Assembly: GCF_001642935.1 (NCBI RefSeq)
Contig: NZ_CP016761.1
Coordinates: 1,116,001-1,180,000, forward strand
Origin: Fictibacillus arsenicus
Lineage (GTDB): Bacteria > Bacillota > Bacilli > Bacillales > Fictibacillaceae
Length of the DNA stretch: 64,000 nt
Direction: 5' to 3'
The number at the start of each line of letters is the position of its first letter. The first letter of the stretch is position 1. The translations under genes were made by a program, and so were the position numbers. The notes beneath the pieces were generated by a model. That model was not told the origin of the DNA. It ran no database searches and saw only the letters and a program-made list of their open reading frames with translations. Of the stretch, positions 16,821 through 24,985 are shown in pieces.

Positions 16821-18968
16821 TTACTTCTCCCTTGCACCTAACTCTGTACCTAGTTCCAAGAGGGAACGGTTGATACGCCATACATAATAAATGTGATGAA
16901 TCAAGTCGCGCTGAGACTGTTTTCTGCTCGGAGCAAGACGCTCGATCTGCTCCTGTTCGTTTTCAAGACTGTACATAAGAGGTTCTTCCAGTTCAGATCT
17001 CTTTAAAAGATCCATTAACGTATCCATGTTATGTCCAAGCTTTTCTTCGGTCTTTTTAAACACTTCCACCAATTCCTCAGGATAGTCGAATCCTTTTCGA
17101 TAGGAAGAGGCAACGAGATGTTTCGCATAATAATTGATGGCAGACAGCACCGTAAACCATCTGGTCATATCCGTATGTGCAGGCGATCCCGGCCGTTGCA
17201 TTAGGGTTTGAGCTTCATCCTTTATAGCCTGCAGCTTTTGATCCAGCGTAAATCCTTTTTCAGAAAGCTCCTTAACATTCACATCCTCGCGAAAACTTTT
17301 CACATACTCCGTAACATACGGCTTAAGCTCAGTTAAGAATTCATTGATAGATTCGGCCACTTTTTGTTTCGTTTTCTTCGGAAAAATAATCGTTGAAACA
17401 ACTAGTGCGATCAAAGCCCCTGCGATCGTATTAAGAACTCGGGAACCAATGAGTTCAAACGTAATTCCGCCAAGCAAGATATCATACATGAACGCAATCA
17501 GCATCGTAATAAACAAGCTCATCATTGTGTAAGAAACAGTGATCAAATAAAAAGCTAAGAAAATAACGGCAAAGAGCAAGATGACTTCAATAACCGGCTG
17601 GCCGGAAAACAGCTTTGCCATCAAAAAGCCGATCACTGCTCCTATAATGGTCCCGAGTGATCGCTGGAATCCTTTCGTATAAATACGGCCGATCGATTCT
17701 GTTCCAAGCAGGACGATAAAGGCAGTAAGCAGTACCCAGTACGGCTGGGTAGGAGAGATAAGCTGCCCGATAATGATGGAAAGAACACCAGCTGCCAGCG
17801 CCTGATAAGCTTTTTTCGTGGAAGGCTTCAAACCTGGTTCATCTTTTGGAGCATCTTCATCTAACTCTTCTTCAGCTTCTGCTGGCGCATCTTGGACGGT
17901 CCTTTTATCCTGCAATGACTGCTGTATCGTAGTAGCGCCTTCTATAACATGGTTCGCAATCGATTCAAGCTCTTGATCGCGATTCAAGAGGTCCAGAATC
18001 ATAAGCCGCAGCTTTTGAACTGCCCGTTCTGCTCCTTCTAAATTCTGTTCCTCGTTATGTGGCGCAAGCACTTCCGCTTCGCGAAGAGCCTGGGTGACCT
18101 CGATAAGCAGAGGTCTTATCTCCTCCAGATCTTGGGCATCCGCATTTTTTAAACTCCGTATCGAATCAGATAATGTTTCAGCAAGCATCCCCGTATCAAA
18201 TACATATAACCGCAGCTGCGCTGTTGTTAAACCTGGCCACATCTCTTTTACATCTTCAGCCTTTATGTATCCCGAAACAATCACGGCGTACTCTTTTAAC
18301 TTAAGTACATTTTTCTGAAGATCTTTTTTGCGTTTCATACTAACTTGTGGGTCCTTCATGGCACTGAGTAAAAGATTAAAAGTAAGATTGCTCTGAAAAT
18401 GAAAAGAACGAATACTCTTTTTTAGATTTTTTGCCGTACCTTGAAAAAGTATAAAATTCACAACATACGCATAAAGAATACCGATCGTAATGCCAGCGAA
18501 AAACCAAGGCAGCTGGTTGCTGTGCAGCTTCAAAACAGACGAGATATAAACCGTCATAAAAGCGATCATGGATAGAGAAAAATACCGCACCCCAAAACGG
18601 GTCAGATAAAAACTGCAAAAAATGATGATGATCATCATCACATCGATGTAATACGCATTGCCAGATAAAGAACCGATCGTTATCCCGAACATGGCAGAAG
18701 GGGCCATCAGCAAGGTGGTGACCTTCATCTTTTCCTTCGTGTCATCCATGATCGCCATGATTCCTAGCAATCCGGCCATTCCGGCAACAATGGCAGGTGT
18801 GATCACGGGATTACCAGCAGCACGCATGATCAAAAGCGTTGTAAAGACTGAGGCAATCAAGCTGACCGTCGCGCGGCTGGCTTTATAAAAGCGAATCTTT
18901 CCAGGGTCCGAGGCTAGCAGTCTGCCAAGCCAGTCATGTTTTCTATGAAGTTCTCTCATCCATTTCAC
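16821..18968 (-). CDS. FUSC family / aromatic acid exporter-like membrane protein
   Basis: A 715-residue integral membrane protein with two blocks of about six helices (residues about 30-175 and 385-530), each followed by a long helical cytoplasmic domain. This is the duplicated layout of the FUSC (fusaric acid resistance) and YccS/YvaC-like families. A charged linker rich in Glu/Asp/Pro lies near residues 355-375. The start is GTG 18968, behind GGGAGAAACGGG. It stands alone, with unrelated genes on both sides. Export of aromatic acids or other amphipathic compounds is a family-level guess only. Confidence 0.8.
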   Translation of the reverse strand: MKWMRELHRKHDWLGRLLASDPGKIRFYKASRATVSLIASVFTTLLIMRAAGNPVITPAIVAGMAGLLGIMAIMDDTKEKMKVTTLLMAPSAMFGITIGSLSGNAYYIDVMMIIIIFCSFYLTRFGVRYFSLSMIAFMTVYISSVLKLHSNQLPWFFAGITIGILYAYVVNFILFQGTAKNLKKSIRSFHFQSNLTFNLLLSAMKDPQVSMKRKKDLQKNVLKLKEYAVIVSGYIKAEDVKEMWPGLTTAQLRLYVFDTGMLAETLSDSIRSLKNADAQDLEEIRPLLIEVTQALREAEVLAPHNEEQNLEGAERAVQKLRLMILDLLNRDQELESIANHVIEGATTIQQSLQDKRTVQDAPAEAEEELDEDAPKDEPGLKPSTKKAYQALAAGVLSIIIGQLISPTQPYWVLLTAFIVLLGTESIGRIYTKGFQRSLGTIIGAVIGFLMAKLFSGQPVIEVILLFAVIFLAFYLITVSYTMMSLFITMLIAFMYDILLGGITFELIGSRVLNTIAGALIALVVSTIIFPKKTKQKVAESINEFLTELKPYVTEYVKSFREDVNVKELSEKGFTLDQKLQAIKDEAQTLMQRPGSPAHTDMTRWFTVLSAINYYAKHLVASSYRKGFDYPEELVEVFKKTEEKLGHNMDTLMDLLKRSELEEPLMYSLENEQEQIERLAPSRKQSQRDLIHHIYYVWRINRSLLELGTELGAREK

Positions 18969-19221
18969 CCCGTTTCTCCCGATAAATAATAAGTATCATG
19001 CTACCACACGCTTATTTATTATCCCAAGTTATTACCTTTTACACCTGTAAACATGCACAGGCAATTACACTTTACTAATAGAAGAAAGGAATATACTTCC
19101 AATCAGTGGAATATAGAGAGGGGAAGACAGTCCAATTGTAATAGGAATAATTTGTGCTTGGATCTTCCATATCACTGATAAGGTTTTATTAAAACTAAAG
19201 CTAAATAAAGGAGTACTACCT

Positions 19222-19731
19222 ATGGAAAAATGCGTATATTTCAATGACAATTTTTTCTCTTCGGGGAAAACGGATATTTACAATGAATCTCAAGAAAGGC
19301 TTGGAGAAATTGATTTAAAAAGTGTGTTCGGTTCGAGTTTGAATGTGGAGAATGAAAAAGGAGAAGTTGTTGTGGAAGGAAATTTTCCTTTTTTCTCAAA
19401 CAGATGGAGCATTAAACAGCCGAACGGGACTGAATTAGGCGAGGTGAAATCGTCATTTGCCTTTTTCTCAAAACGGTACCATTATCTCACCAATAACGCT
19501 GCATATGAGATTGAATCACCTGCTTTTTCAAAAGAATACACCATTCTTGATGAGAACAAAGCGGAAGTAGCAACGTTCAAGAAAGTGAACGGATTCTTTC
19601 AATCACCAGCTTTTGAATTGAAGAATTACTCGGATTCACTATCAACTGAAGAACTGATCGCTGTTGTGATGGGAGTCAATGCAATTGAAAAGCGCCACAA
19701 TTCAAGTGCAGGTGGAGGAGCAGCTACGTAA
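19222..19731 (+). CDS. LURP-one/tubby-like beta-barrel protein
   Basis: A 169-residue protein of repeated beta-strands (IYNESQERLGEIDLKS, VENEKGEVVVEG, LDENKAEVATFKK), without signal peptide. The alternating hydrophobic pattern and 'nude' N-terminus resemble LURP-one-related/tubby C-terminal-like proteins such as Bacillus YxjI, a tentative assignment. The C-terminus ends in a flexible Gly/Ala tail. AAAGGAG precedes ATG 19222. Downstream lie three small membrane or lipid-anchored genes in the same direction, which may be cotranscribed. Confidence 0.6.
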   Translation: MEKCVYFNDNFFSSGKTDIYNESQERLGEIDLKSVFGSSLNVENEKGEVVVEGNFPFFSNRWSIKQPNGTELGEVKSSFAFFSKRYHYLTNNAAYEIESPAFSKEYTILDENKAEVATFKKVNGFFQSPAFELKNYSDSLSTEELIAVVMGVNAIEKRHNSSAGGGAAT

Positions 19732-19752
19732 TATAGCAGGGGGTTCGTTGGG

Positions 19753-19848
19753 ATGAATAGGTTATTTTGGTTTTTGCTCGTATTTGCGATTGTATTTTTT
19801 GTCGTATTTTTTATTCCCAGACTCTTATTTCAAGGAAACGGATTTTAA
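19753..19848 (+). CDS. Small single-pass membrane protein (31 aa)
   Basis: ATG 19753 opens a 31-residue frame that is almost entirely one hydrophobic helix (FWFLLVFAIVFFVVFFIP) followed by RLLFQGNGF. GGGGG lies about ten bases upstream. It fits between the LURP-like gene and the lipoprotein gene. Its reality is uncertain because it is so short. Confidence 0.45.
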   Translation: MNRLFWFLLVFAIVFFVVFFIPRLLFQGNGF

Positions 19849-19865
19849 AGGAGAGTAAAATTAGA

Positions 19866-20072
19866 TTGACTATTAGATTTCTGATTTTATTATTAGTCCT
19901 GGTATTAACAGCTTGCCAGAATCATGAAAACAGAGAGTACTTGCATTGGGGAGAAGCAGAAGGAAATATGATTGAGAGATTGGAGTATGGAGGGGTTGAT
20001 TACAAGGTGGAAAAGGGAGAAGTCTATATTCCAAAGGATCAATTAAAAAGAGCGACGGCTTGTTGCACATGA
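19866..20072 (+). CDS. Small lipoprotein (68 aa)
   Basis: The signal sequence FLILLLVLVLTAC ends in a clear lipobox (LTAC), then a charged, Tyr/Glu-rich tail. The most probable start is TTG 19866, 12 bases after GGAG; an ATT two codons earlier would have better spacing but is rare. The stop TGA overlaps the ATG of the next gene (ATGA at 20069), so the two are translationally coupled. No family recognised. Confidence 0.6.
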   Translation: MTIRFLILLLVLVLTACQNHENREYLHWGEAEGNMIERLEYGGVDYKVEKGEVYIPKDQLKRATACCT

Positions 20073-20539
20073 CTTACATCATTCAATATGCAATAGCAAT
20101 CTTTACGTTTCTATTCTCGACATTTTCGGCTTGGTATGAAGGAAGCGAATTAAGGGATGTTCAATGGGAGTGGAATCACTCAGCTATTTTCTCTAAGTGG
20201 TTAAACGGAACGGTAACAGCACCGTCGGATATTTCCGGTCTCGATCACTTTATTTATGCAGCAAAATTTAAGCCGGTCTTTCCAATACTCATGACAGTTA
20301 GTGGGTTGTACCTAATTGCATTAACCGCAACTTGGCTGCTAAAGAATAAAAGAAACAAATTGTTTATGTTCTTCAGTATACTTGGGCTGTTATTAATGCT
20401 AGCGAGTTCACTTACTTATCAATCACCAACAAAAGGACTGGAATTGATTACTTTGCTGTTTATCGTAACAGGATTAATGAGTATTATTGCTTCGGCTGTT
20501 ATAAAAATGAAATTGCCAATAAAAGATAACATCTATTGA
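20069..20539 (+). CDS. DUF4306-like membrane protein (YjdJ-like)
   Basis: A 156-residue protein with four hydrophobic helices. The N-terminal helix carries FLFSTFSAWYEGSEL, and the extracytoplasmic loop WEWNHSAIFSKWLNG follows; these match my memory of B. subtilis YjdJ (DUF4306). ATG 20069 overlaps the upstream stop; an in-frame TTG at 20060 is an alternative. Function unknown; pairing with a small lipoprotein suggests a membrane-associated unit. Confidence 0.65.
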   Translation: MTYIIQYAIAIFTFLFSTFSAWYEGSELRDVQWEWNHSAIFSKWLNGTVTAPSDISGLDHFIYAAKFKPVFPILMTVSGLYLIALTATWLLKNKRNKLFMFFSILGLLLMLASSLTYQSPTKGLELITLLFIVTGLMSIIASAVIKMKLPIKDNIY

Positions 20540-20649
20540 TTATTTTTGGATAGTTCATTGCTCACAATCTTGAGTAAAAATAAAGACTTATAAACCTTTT
20601 TGTTTTCTTGTAAAGTTAATGAACAGTTAGAAGAAAATAGAGGTGGAAT

Positions 20650-21306
20650 ATGTCAAAAATGAAAATTGAATCACCCAAAATTCATCCTGATTTAAGAAGT
20701 GCTAATTTCCATGATATTTTTTATGAAGAAGAGCCGGAACTCATTAACTGTACAGTCGTTAGCTCCCAAGCAGACAATGAGGTAATTGATAAGGTTGTTT
20801 TTTCAAAGGTTATTTTTAAGAATACAACTTTCATTAATTGTACGTTTATGAACATCGATATGACGGATGTGGTTTTTGAGAATTGTAATTTATCCAATAC
20901 ACGTATGTGTGATGGGATTATACATAGAGCGGTGTTTAAAGATTGCAAACTGTTAGGTGCAGATTTTTCAGGAGCTAATCTTGGTAACGTCCTCTTCGAA
21001 AACTGTGATTTGAATTTAAGCAATTTTACAGAGACGCGTTTTAAACAAGTTGGATTCGAGGGGGCGTCTTTAAAAAGCGGTAATTTTTTTGATGCTGAAT
21101 TGAATAAGGTTCGTTTATATCACTGCGATCTTAACGATGTGGATTTTACACAGACGATTCTAAAAGGAATTGATATCAGTACGTGCACCTACGAACAGAT
21201 AAATGTCACTGCTGAAAGTTTAAAAGGGTGCGAAGTTTCACCCAATCAAGCTATAGGATTCTCAAGATTGTTAGGACTTAAAATTAAAGAGGGGATAAGC
21301 TTTTGA
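20650..21306 (+). CDS. Pentapeptide-repeat protein (218 aa)
   Basis: Residues about 45-180 form consecutive pentapeptides of the A(D/N)LXX type (for example FKNTTFINCTFMNIDMTDVV and LLGADFSGANLGNVLFENCD), predicted to fold as a right-handed quadrilateral beta-helix. Total length, 218 residues, equals that of Qnr gyrase-protection proteins, and chromosomal Qnr-like proteins exist in Gram-positives. The match to Qnr itself is not strong by eye, so quinolone protection is only a possibility. GAGGTGG lies before ATG 20650. A short membrane-protein gene overlaps its stop codon. Confidence 0.8.
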   Translation: MSKMKIESPKIHPDLRSANFHDIFYEEEPELINCTVVSSQADNEVIDKVVFSKVIFKNTTFINCTFMNIDMTDVVFENCNLSNTRMCDGIIHRAVFKDCKLLGADFSGANLGNVLFENCDLNLSNFTETRFKQVGFEGASLKSGNFFDAELNKVRLYHCDLNDVDFTQTILKGIDISTCTYEQINVTAESLKGCEVSPNQAIGFSRLLGLKIKEGISF

Positions 21307-21464
21307 AAGTGGGTCATATACTAATTGCAGCTGCCGTATCGGCTACTGTTGTTACAGCAAGTGATGGATTAGAAAATTGGCAAAGAACGATTCTAAGTTT
21401 AGTTACGATTTATTTTACTATTTTTATCCTTAATATTTTTCAAAAATGTAGAGATAAAAGATAG
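21303..21464 (+). CDS. Small membrane protein (53 aa), coupled to the pentapeptide gene
   Basis: TTG 21303 overlaps the preceding TGA (TTGA) and sits eight bases after GAGGGG. The 53 residues hold two hydrophobic stretches (HILIAAAVSATVVTA and LSLVTIYFTIFILNIF) and a basic end (KCRDKR). A terminator follows directly. Overlap, ribosome binding site and terminator make it credible. Function unknown. Confidence 0.65.
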   Translation: MKVGHILIAAAVSATVVTASDGLENWQRTILSLVTIYFTIFILNIFQKCRDKR

Positions 21465-21470
21465 CATAGA

Positions 21471-21500
21471 AAAAAGACGCCCAATAGGACGTCTTTTTGT
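21471..21500 (+). terminator. Intrinsic terminator
   Basis: Perfect stem AAAAAGACG/CGTCTTTTT (21471-21479, 21490-21498) ending the pentapeptide/small membrane protein unit. Confidence 0.85.
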
Positions 21501-21504
21501 GCGT

Positions 21505-21590
21505 ATTGCGGCGAGAGACAGCACTCCACATAGTGCATTGCCAAAAGGCGCGTCAATCTCGTCTTATGCAAATTAGCTCATCGCCAGACT
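21505..21590 (+). other. Unexplained structured three-way-junction-like segment
   Basis: GGCGAGAG can pair with CTCATCGCC, enclosing hairpins GCACT/AGTGC and GCC-AAAA-GGC. It lies between a terminator and a sigma-K-like promoter, so it belongs to neither transcript as I read them. It may be a small RNA gene or a DNA palindrome cluster. I recognise no known RNA family. Confidence 0.35.
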
Positions 21591-21624
21591 AGTATATCAC
21601 CATTCACACTGAAAGAGAAGGGGT

Positions 21625-21651
21625 ACCTTCTATAGACATAGGCATATGATA
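21625..21651 (+). promoter_or_regulatory. Sigma-K-like promoter
   Basis: CATATGATA (21643-21651) fits the sigma-K -10 consensus CATANNNTA, and AC (21625-21626) lies 16 bases upstream, as in sigma-K -35 regions. The expected start is about 25 bases before GTG 21683. It suggests mother-cell expression late in sporulation. Confidence 0.5.
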
Positions 21652-21682
21652 ATTCCATAAGTCTTTGAAGGGAATGAACAAC

Positions 21683-22519
21683 GTGTATAATTCTTTCTAC
21701 CGTTTTGACCATTCACAAGCGGAATCTATACTTATGGGGATCCAAAGAGAAGCTTCAGCGATCAATTTATACCAGCGATTAGCACATACTGCGTCTAATC
21801 AGCACCATAGGAACCACATTCTTTATGCACTTGAAGGCAAACAAAATCATATGCAACAATTTACAGATCTTTATGTTTCTCTTACTGGATTACAACCCGA
21901 ATACCATATAGATCCGGTGGCTTTCTACTGTTACAAAGATGGATTGCGAATCGCTTATGAAGCGGAATTAAAAGGTAGTCAAGCATATCAGAACCAAAGT
22001 CAGCGCAGTCAAAATCCTTATCTCCAGCAAGTGTTCCTGCACGCTTTTTCTGAGAAAAAAGAAAGCGCAGCTCTAATGGATTGGTTATATCGAGATACTC
22101 CGGCAGAAATTAGAGATTATGGAGGGAAGCCGTTAGTTATTAATATTGATGAAGCATCTAAAGTGAATAATACGTACCGAACGGCTCTCTGGACTGGTGA
22201 ACATTTGCAAGTAACCTTGATGAGTATAGACGTTGGAGATGACATCGGATTGGAAGTTCATCCGAATACCGATCAGTTTCTGCGTATAGAAGAAGGGCAA
22301 GGGATTGTTCAAATGGGGGATAGCCAGGATCAACTAGACTTTCAAGTGGAAGCTTATGACGATTTTGCCATTATGATTCCGGCAGGGAAATGGCACAACC
22401 TTACCAATACAGGAGATAAACCAATCAAACTATATGCCATCTATGCGCCGCCTGAACATCCGTTTGGAACCGTTCACCCAACAAAAGCAGCGGCTATGGC
22501 TGCTGAAGCGAGTGAATAG
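21683..22519 (+). CDS. Ferritin-like/cupin two-domain protein, probable spore coat component
   Basis: A 278-residue fusion. The N-terminal 140 residues form a helical ferritin-like domain with Glu and His spaced as in diiron bundles (IQREASAINLY, ALEGKQNHMQQF, AYEAELKGSQAY). The C-terminal 125 residues are a cupin: LEVHPNTDQFLRIEEGQG and IPAGKWHNLTNTG are its two metal-site motifs. GTG 21683 is favoured (GAAGGGA nine bases upstream); ATG 21674 is too close to that site. The sigma-K-like promoter points to the spore coat, and the ferritin-like domain recalls coat proteins of the CotJC sort. Enzyme activity unknown. Confidence 0.75.
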   Translation: MYNSFYRFDHSQAESILMGIQREASAINLYQRLAHTASNQHHRNHILYALEGKQNHMQQFTDLYVSLTGLQPEYHIDPVAFYCYKDGLRIAYEAELKGSQAYQNQSQRSQNPYLQQVFLHAFSEKKESAALMDWLYRDTPAEIRDYGGKPLVINIDEASKVNNTYRTALWTGEHLQVTLMSIDVGDDIGLEVHPNTDQFLRIEEGQGIVQMGDSQDQLDFQVEAYDDFAIMIPAGKWHNLTNTGDKPIKLYAIYAPPEHPFGTVHPTKAAAMAAEASE

Positions 22520-22549
22520 GTAAAAAAAATTCAATTTTTTATCAATAAT

Positions 22550-22596
22550 TGACCCAAAAGTGTGTACTTCAACTTTTGGTGTCATTTTTTTTTTGT
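22550..22596 (+). terminator. TGAC/GTCA terminator
   Basis: TGACCCAAAAGT pairs with ACTTTTGGTGTCA, followed by a run of nine or more T. It ends the cupin gene and stands 58 bp before periodic element copy B. Comparable terminators stand at the same place beside copies C and D. Confidence 0.85.
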
Positions 22597-22653
22597 TAAA
22601 TACAGATTATTATGCAGTCTGAAAGGTGATTTTTCAGAAGGAAAATCCTTGGT

Positions 22654-22792
22654 TGAGCGAAAACAAGGTGTTTTTGAGCGTAGCGGCAAGGTTCTGAGCG
22701 ATACGTAAGCTATTTGGAGCGGTACTAGATGTGTTTTGAGCGTACATTACAAATCCTGAGCGTACGTGTAATAAATATAAGAACACGTACCG
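22654..22792 (+). repeat. Periodic 20-21 bp element with hairpin cap, copy B
   Basis: Six units with core TGAGCG begin at 22654, 22675, 22695, 22716 (GGAGCG), 22737 and 22757. The cap is ACGTGT (22764-22769) and ACACGT (22783-22788), 13 bases apart, then ACC. It separates the cupin gene from the siderophore promoter. Confidence 0.9.
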
Positions 22793-22837
22793 TAGCAGTA
22801 AAAAAATAAATACTTTGTGAAAAATTTATAAAACGTA

Positions 22838-22893
22838 TTGACACACTCCAGGCAATCCAATAAAATGAAAAACGAGATTGATAATCATTTTCA
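22838..22893 (+). promoter_or_regulatory. Siderophore operon promoter with Fur box
   Basis: TTGACA (22838-22843), 17 bp, TAAAAT (22861-22866): a near-consensus sigma-A promoter. TGATAATCATTTTCA (22879-22893) matches the 7-1-7 Fur consensus TGATAATNATTATCA at all but one position, and covers the start region. Iron-Fur repression is expected. Confidence 0.85.
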
Positions 22894-22939
22894 ATTGAAA
22901 CATACATTAGCTAAAACCAGTACAAAAGGAGGGCGAAAC

Positions 22940-23752
22940 ATGTCCAGACTGTATGCGGAAGACTTACATATTGCTTATGGTGAAAGGGACATTGTGAAAG
23001 ATCTCAACATTTCCATTCCAGATGGGAAGATCACTACGATTATCGGACCGAACGGCTGCGGAAAATCAACGGTTTTGAAAACGTTGTCGCGCATCTTGAA
23101 TCCGAAGTCTGGTGCTGTTTACTTAGATGGTAAAGCCGTGAGCAAGGAGTCAACGAAGAAAATCGCTCAAAAGATGGCGATCTTGCCGCAGTCTCCAGAT
23201 TCACCAGAAGGACTTACGGTAGGAGAACTCGTTTCTTACGGAAGGTTTCCATACCAAAAAGGCTTTGGAAAGCTGACAAAGAAAGATTTTGAAGTGATAG
23301 ACTGGGCTCTTCACGTGACGGGTGTTTCTGAGTTTAAGGACCGTCCGGTAGATGCACTCTCAGGCGGTCAGCGCCAGCGTGTCTGGATTGCGATGGCATT
23401 AGCACAAGAGACAGATATTATCTTGCTGGATGAGCCGACTACATACTTGGATCTGTCTCATCAGTTAGAAGTCCTTGAGTTATTGCATCAATTGAACAGA
23501 GATGAGAAACGCACGATCGTCATGGTGATTCATGACTTGAATCATGCAGCGAGGTTTGCTCACCATATGGTGGCAATGAAGGATGGCTCGATCCTTAAAG
23601 AGGGAACGGCAGAAGAAGTAATGACACGTCAGGTGCTTCGGAACGTTTTCAATATCGATGCCGAGATCGGTGTTGATCCAAGAACGAGAAAGCCAGTCTG
23701 TCTTACGTATGATCTTATCAAAAATGTTCAGTTAGTTGAGAACTTGGCGTAA
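22940..23752 (+). CDS. Iron-siderophore ABC transporter ATPase (FecE/FhuC/YusV type)
   Basis: A 270-residue ATPase. Walker A GPNGCGKST, Q-loop LPQSP, signature LSGGQRQRVW, Walker B IILLDEPTTYLD and switch MVIHDLNH are all typical of the FecE/FhuC group, in which Cys in Walker A and the YLDLSHQ D-loop recur. I chose ATG 22940 with AGGAGGG seven bases upstream; the frame is open back into the promoter and must not be extended. It energises the two permeases at 24986-27033. It is first in the operon under a Fur box. Confidence 0.92.
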   Translation: MSRLYAEDLHIAYGERDIVKDLNISIPDGKITTIIGPNGCGKSTVLKTLSRILNPKSGAVYLDGKAVSKESTKKIAQKMAILPQSPDSPEGLTVGELVSYGRFPYQKGFGKLTKKDFEVIDWALHVTGVSEFKDRPVDALSGGQRQRVWIAMALAQETDIILLDEPTTYLDLSHQLEVLELLHQLNRDEKRTIVMVIHDLNHAARFAHHMVAMKDGSILKEGTAEEVMTRQVLRNVFNIDAEIGVDPRTRKPVCLTYDLIKNVQLVENLA

Positions 23753-23781
23753 TTGATCGCCTTTCTTTTTTACTGTTAATT

Positions 23782-23800
23782 GAGAATGATTTTTATTATC
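23782..23800 (+). promoter_or_regulatory. Second Fur box, before the binding-protein gene
   Basis: The 19 bases agree with the classic GATAATGATTATCATTATC Fur consensus at 16 positions. It lies 22 bp before the lipoprotein ATG and suggests an extra iron-regulated start. Confidence 0.6.
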
Positions 23801-23821
23801 GAATATATGGGGGATAACAAA

Positions 23822-24766
23822 ATGAACAAACGCACAAAACAACTATTAGTAACTTTTATGACAATGCTGCTCGTGTTCGCACTTGCTGCATGCGGAAATA
23901 AATCAGAAGAAGGCGCAAGTTCAGGAGAAAAAGACTCCAAGAAAGAAACAAGAATCTATAAAGGCGAGAATGGTGACGTTGAAGTACCTGCCGAACCAAA
24001 ACGGGTTGCGATGATGGCGGCTACATACGCTGGTAACTTACTAGATTTAGGAATCACGCCAATTGCAGTAAACGAATATCCGAAACAAAACAAATTCTAT
24101 GGCAACAAACTGGACAAAGCAGAAGTGGTAACAGCTGATTCTTATGAAAAACTTCTAGAATTGAATCCAGATCTAATCATCACGTATTCAGATGACAAGA
24201 ACATTAAGAAGTACGAAGAAATCGCTCCAACAGCAACAATGACATATGACAAGTATGATTATAAAGAACAGCATGTTGAGATCGGTAAGATGGTAGGTAA
24301 AGAAAAAGAAGCAAAAGCATGGGTTGAAGAGTGGGATAAGAAAGCAGCTGACGCTCGTGAAAAAGTAAAAGACGCGATCGGTGAAGACAAAACGTTCATG
24401 GTTATGGAAGCTTACGGAAAAGACATGTATGTTTACGGTGAGAACTGGGGCCGTGGAACAGAAGTTATCTATCAAGCTCTTGAACTAAAAGCGCCTAAGA
24501 AACTAGAAGAAGATGTATTCGGTCCTGGCTGGAAAGCAATCTCTACTGAGACGATTCCAACATATGCAGGAGATTATATCTTTGTTGGATCAGGTGCTGG
24601 CAATCCGGATAACTCATTCATGGAGTCAGATGTTTGGAAAGAGCTTCCTGCAGTTAAGAACGGAAACGCAATTAAGTTCGATTCAGAATCATTCTATTTC
24701 AATGATCCGATTTCTCTGGAAAAAGAGTTAGACTTTATTGTAGAAGAATTAACGAAAAAGAAATAA
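23822..24766 (+). CDS. Iron-siderophore-binding lipoprotein
   Basis: A 314-residue periplasmic-binding-type protein (TroA/FhuD-like fold). Signal peptide with lipobox LAAC, Cys at about 24. EPKRVAMMAATYAGNLLDLGITP and LLELNPDLIITYSDD are typical of Fe(III)-siderophore binders; the long central helix (GKEKEAKAWVEEWDKKAADAR) is also characteristic. The ATG 23822 follows GGGGGAT. Related B. subtilis proteins are FeuA, YfiY, FhuD and YxeB; I cannot tell hydroxamate from catechol. It lies between its ATPase and permeases, but an intergenic repeat separates it from the permeases. Confidence 0.9.
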   Translation: MNKRTKQLLVTFMTMLLVFALAACGNKSEEGASSGEKDSKKETRIYKGENGDVEVPAEPKRVAMMAATYAGNLLDLGITPIAVNEYPKQNKFYGNKLDKAEVVTADSYEKLLELNPDLIITYSDDKNIKKYEEIAPTATMTYDKYDYKEQHVEIGKMVGKEKEAKAWVEEWDKKAADAREKVKDAIGEDKTFMVMEAYGKDMYVYGENWGRGTEVIYQALELKAPKKLEEDVFGPGWKAISTETIPTYAGDYIFVGSGAGNPDNSFMESDVWKELPAVKNGNAIKFDSESFYFNDPISLEKELDFIVEELTKKK

Positions 24767-24787
24767 TAGGTTTGTAGCTATTGTAAG

Positions 24788-24920
24788 TAGTTGATTTCCG
24801 CTCCAGGCTGCTCGCTTTCCACGGGGCGTGCGGTGAGCCTCCTGCCGCTTTGCGCCATTAGGAGTCTCCACCTGACCGCTCGTCCCGTAGGAGTCTCGCA
24901 CCTTGCGCTCCAATCAACTT
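24788..24920. repeat. Dispersed intergenic repeat inside the siderophore operon
   Basis: A 130-bp GC-richer block bounded by GTTGATT (24790-24796) and AATCAAC (24912-24918), with two internal copies of TAGGAGTCTC. I recognise similar 'GTTGATTTCCGCTCCAGG...' blocks from many Bacillus genomes, where they are not annotated. It separates the binding-protein gene from the first permease. Confidence 0.7.
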
Positions 24921-24985
24921 TGTCAATGAAGGACTGAAAACGGAAAAGAGCTAAATAATAAAAGCCTCAAAAAGGAAAATAGGCC

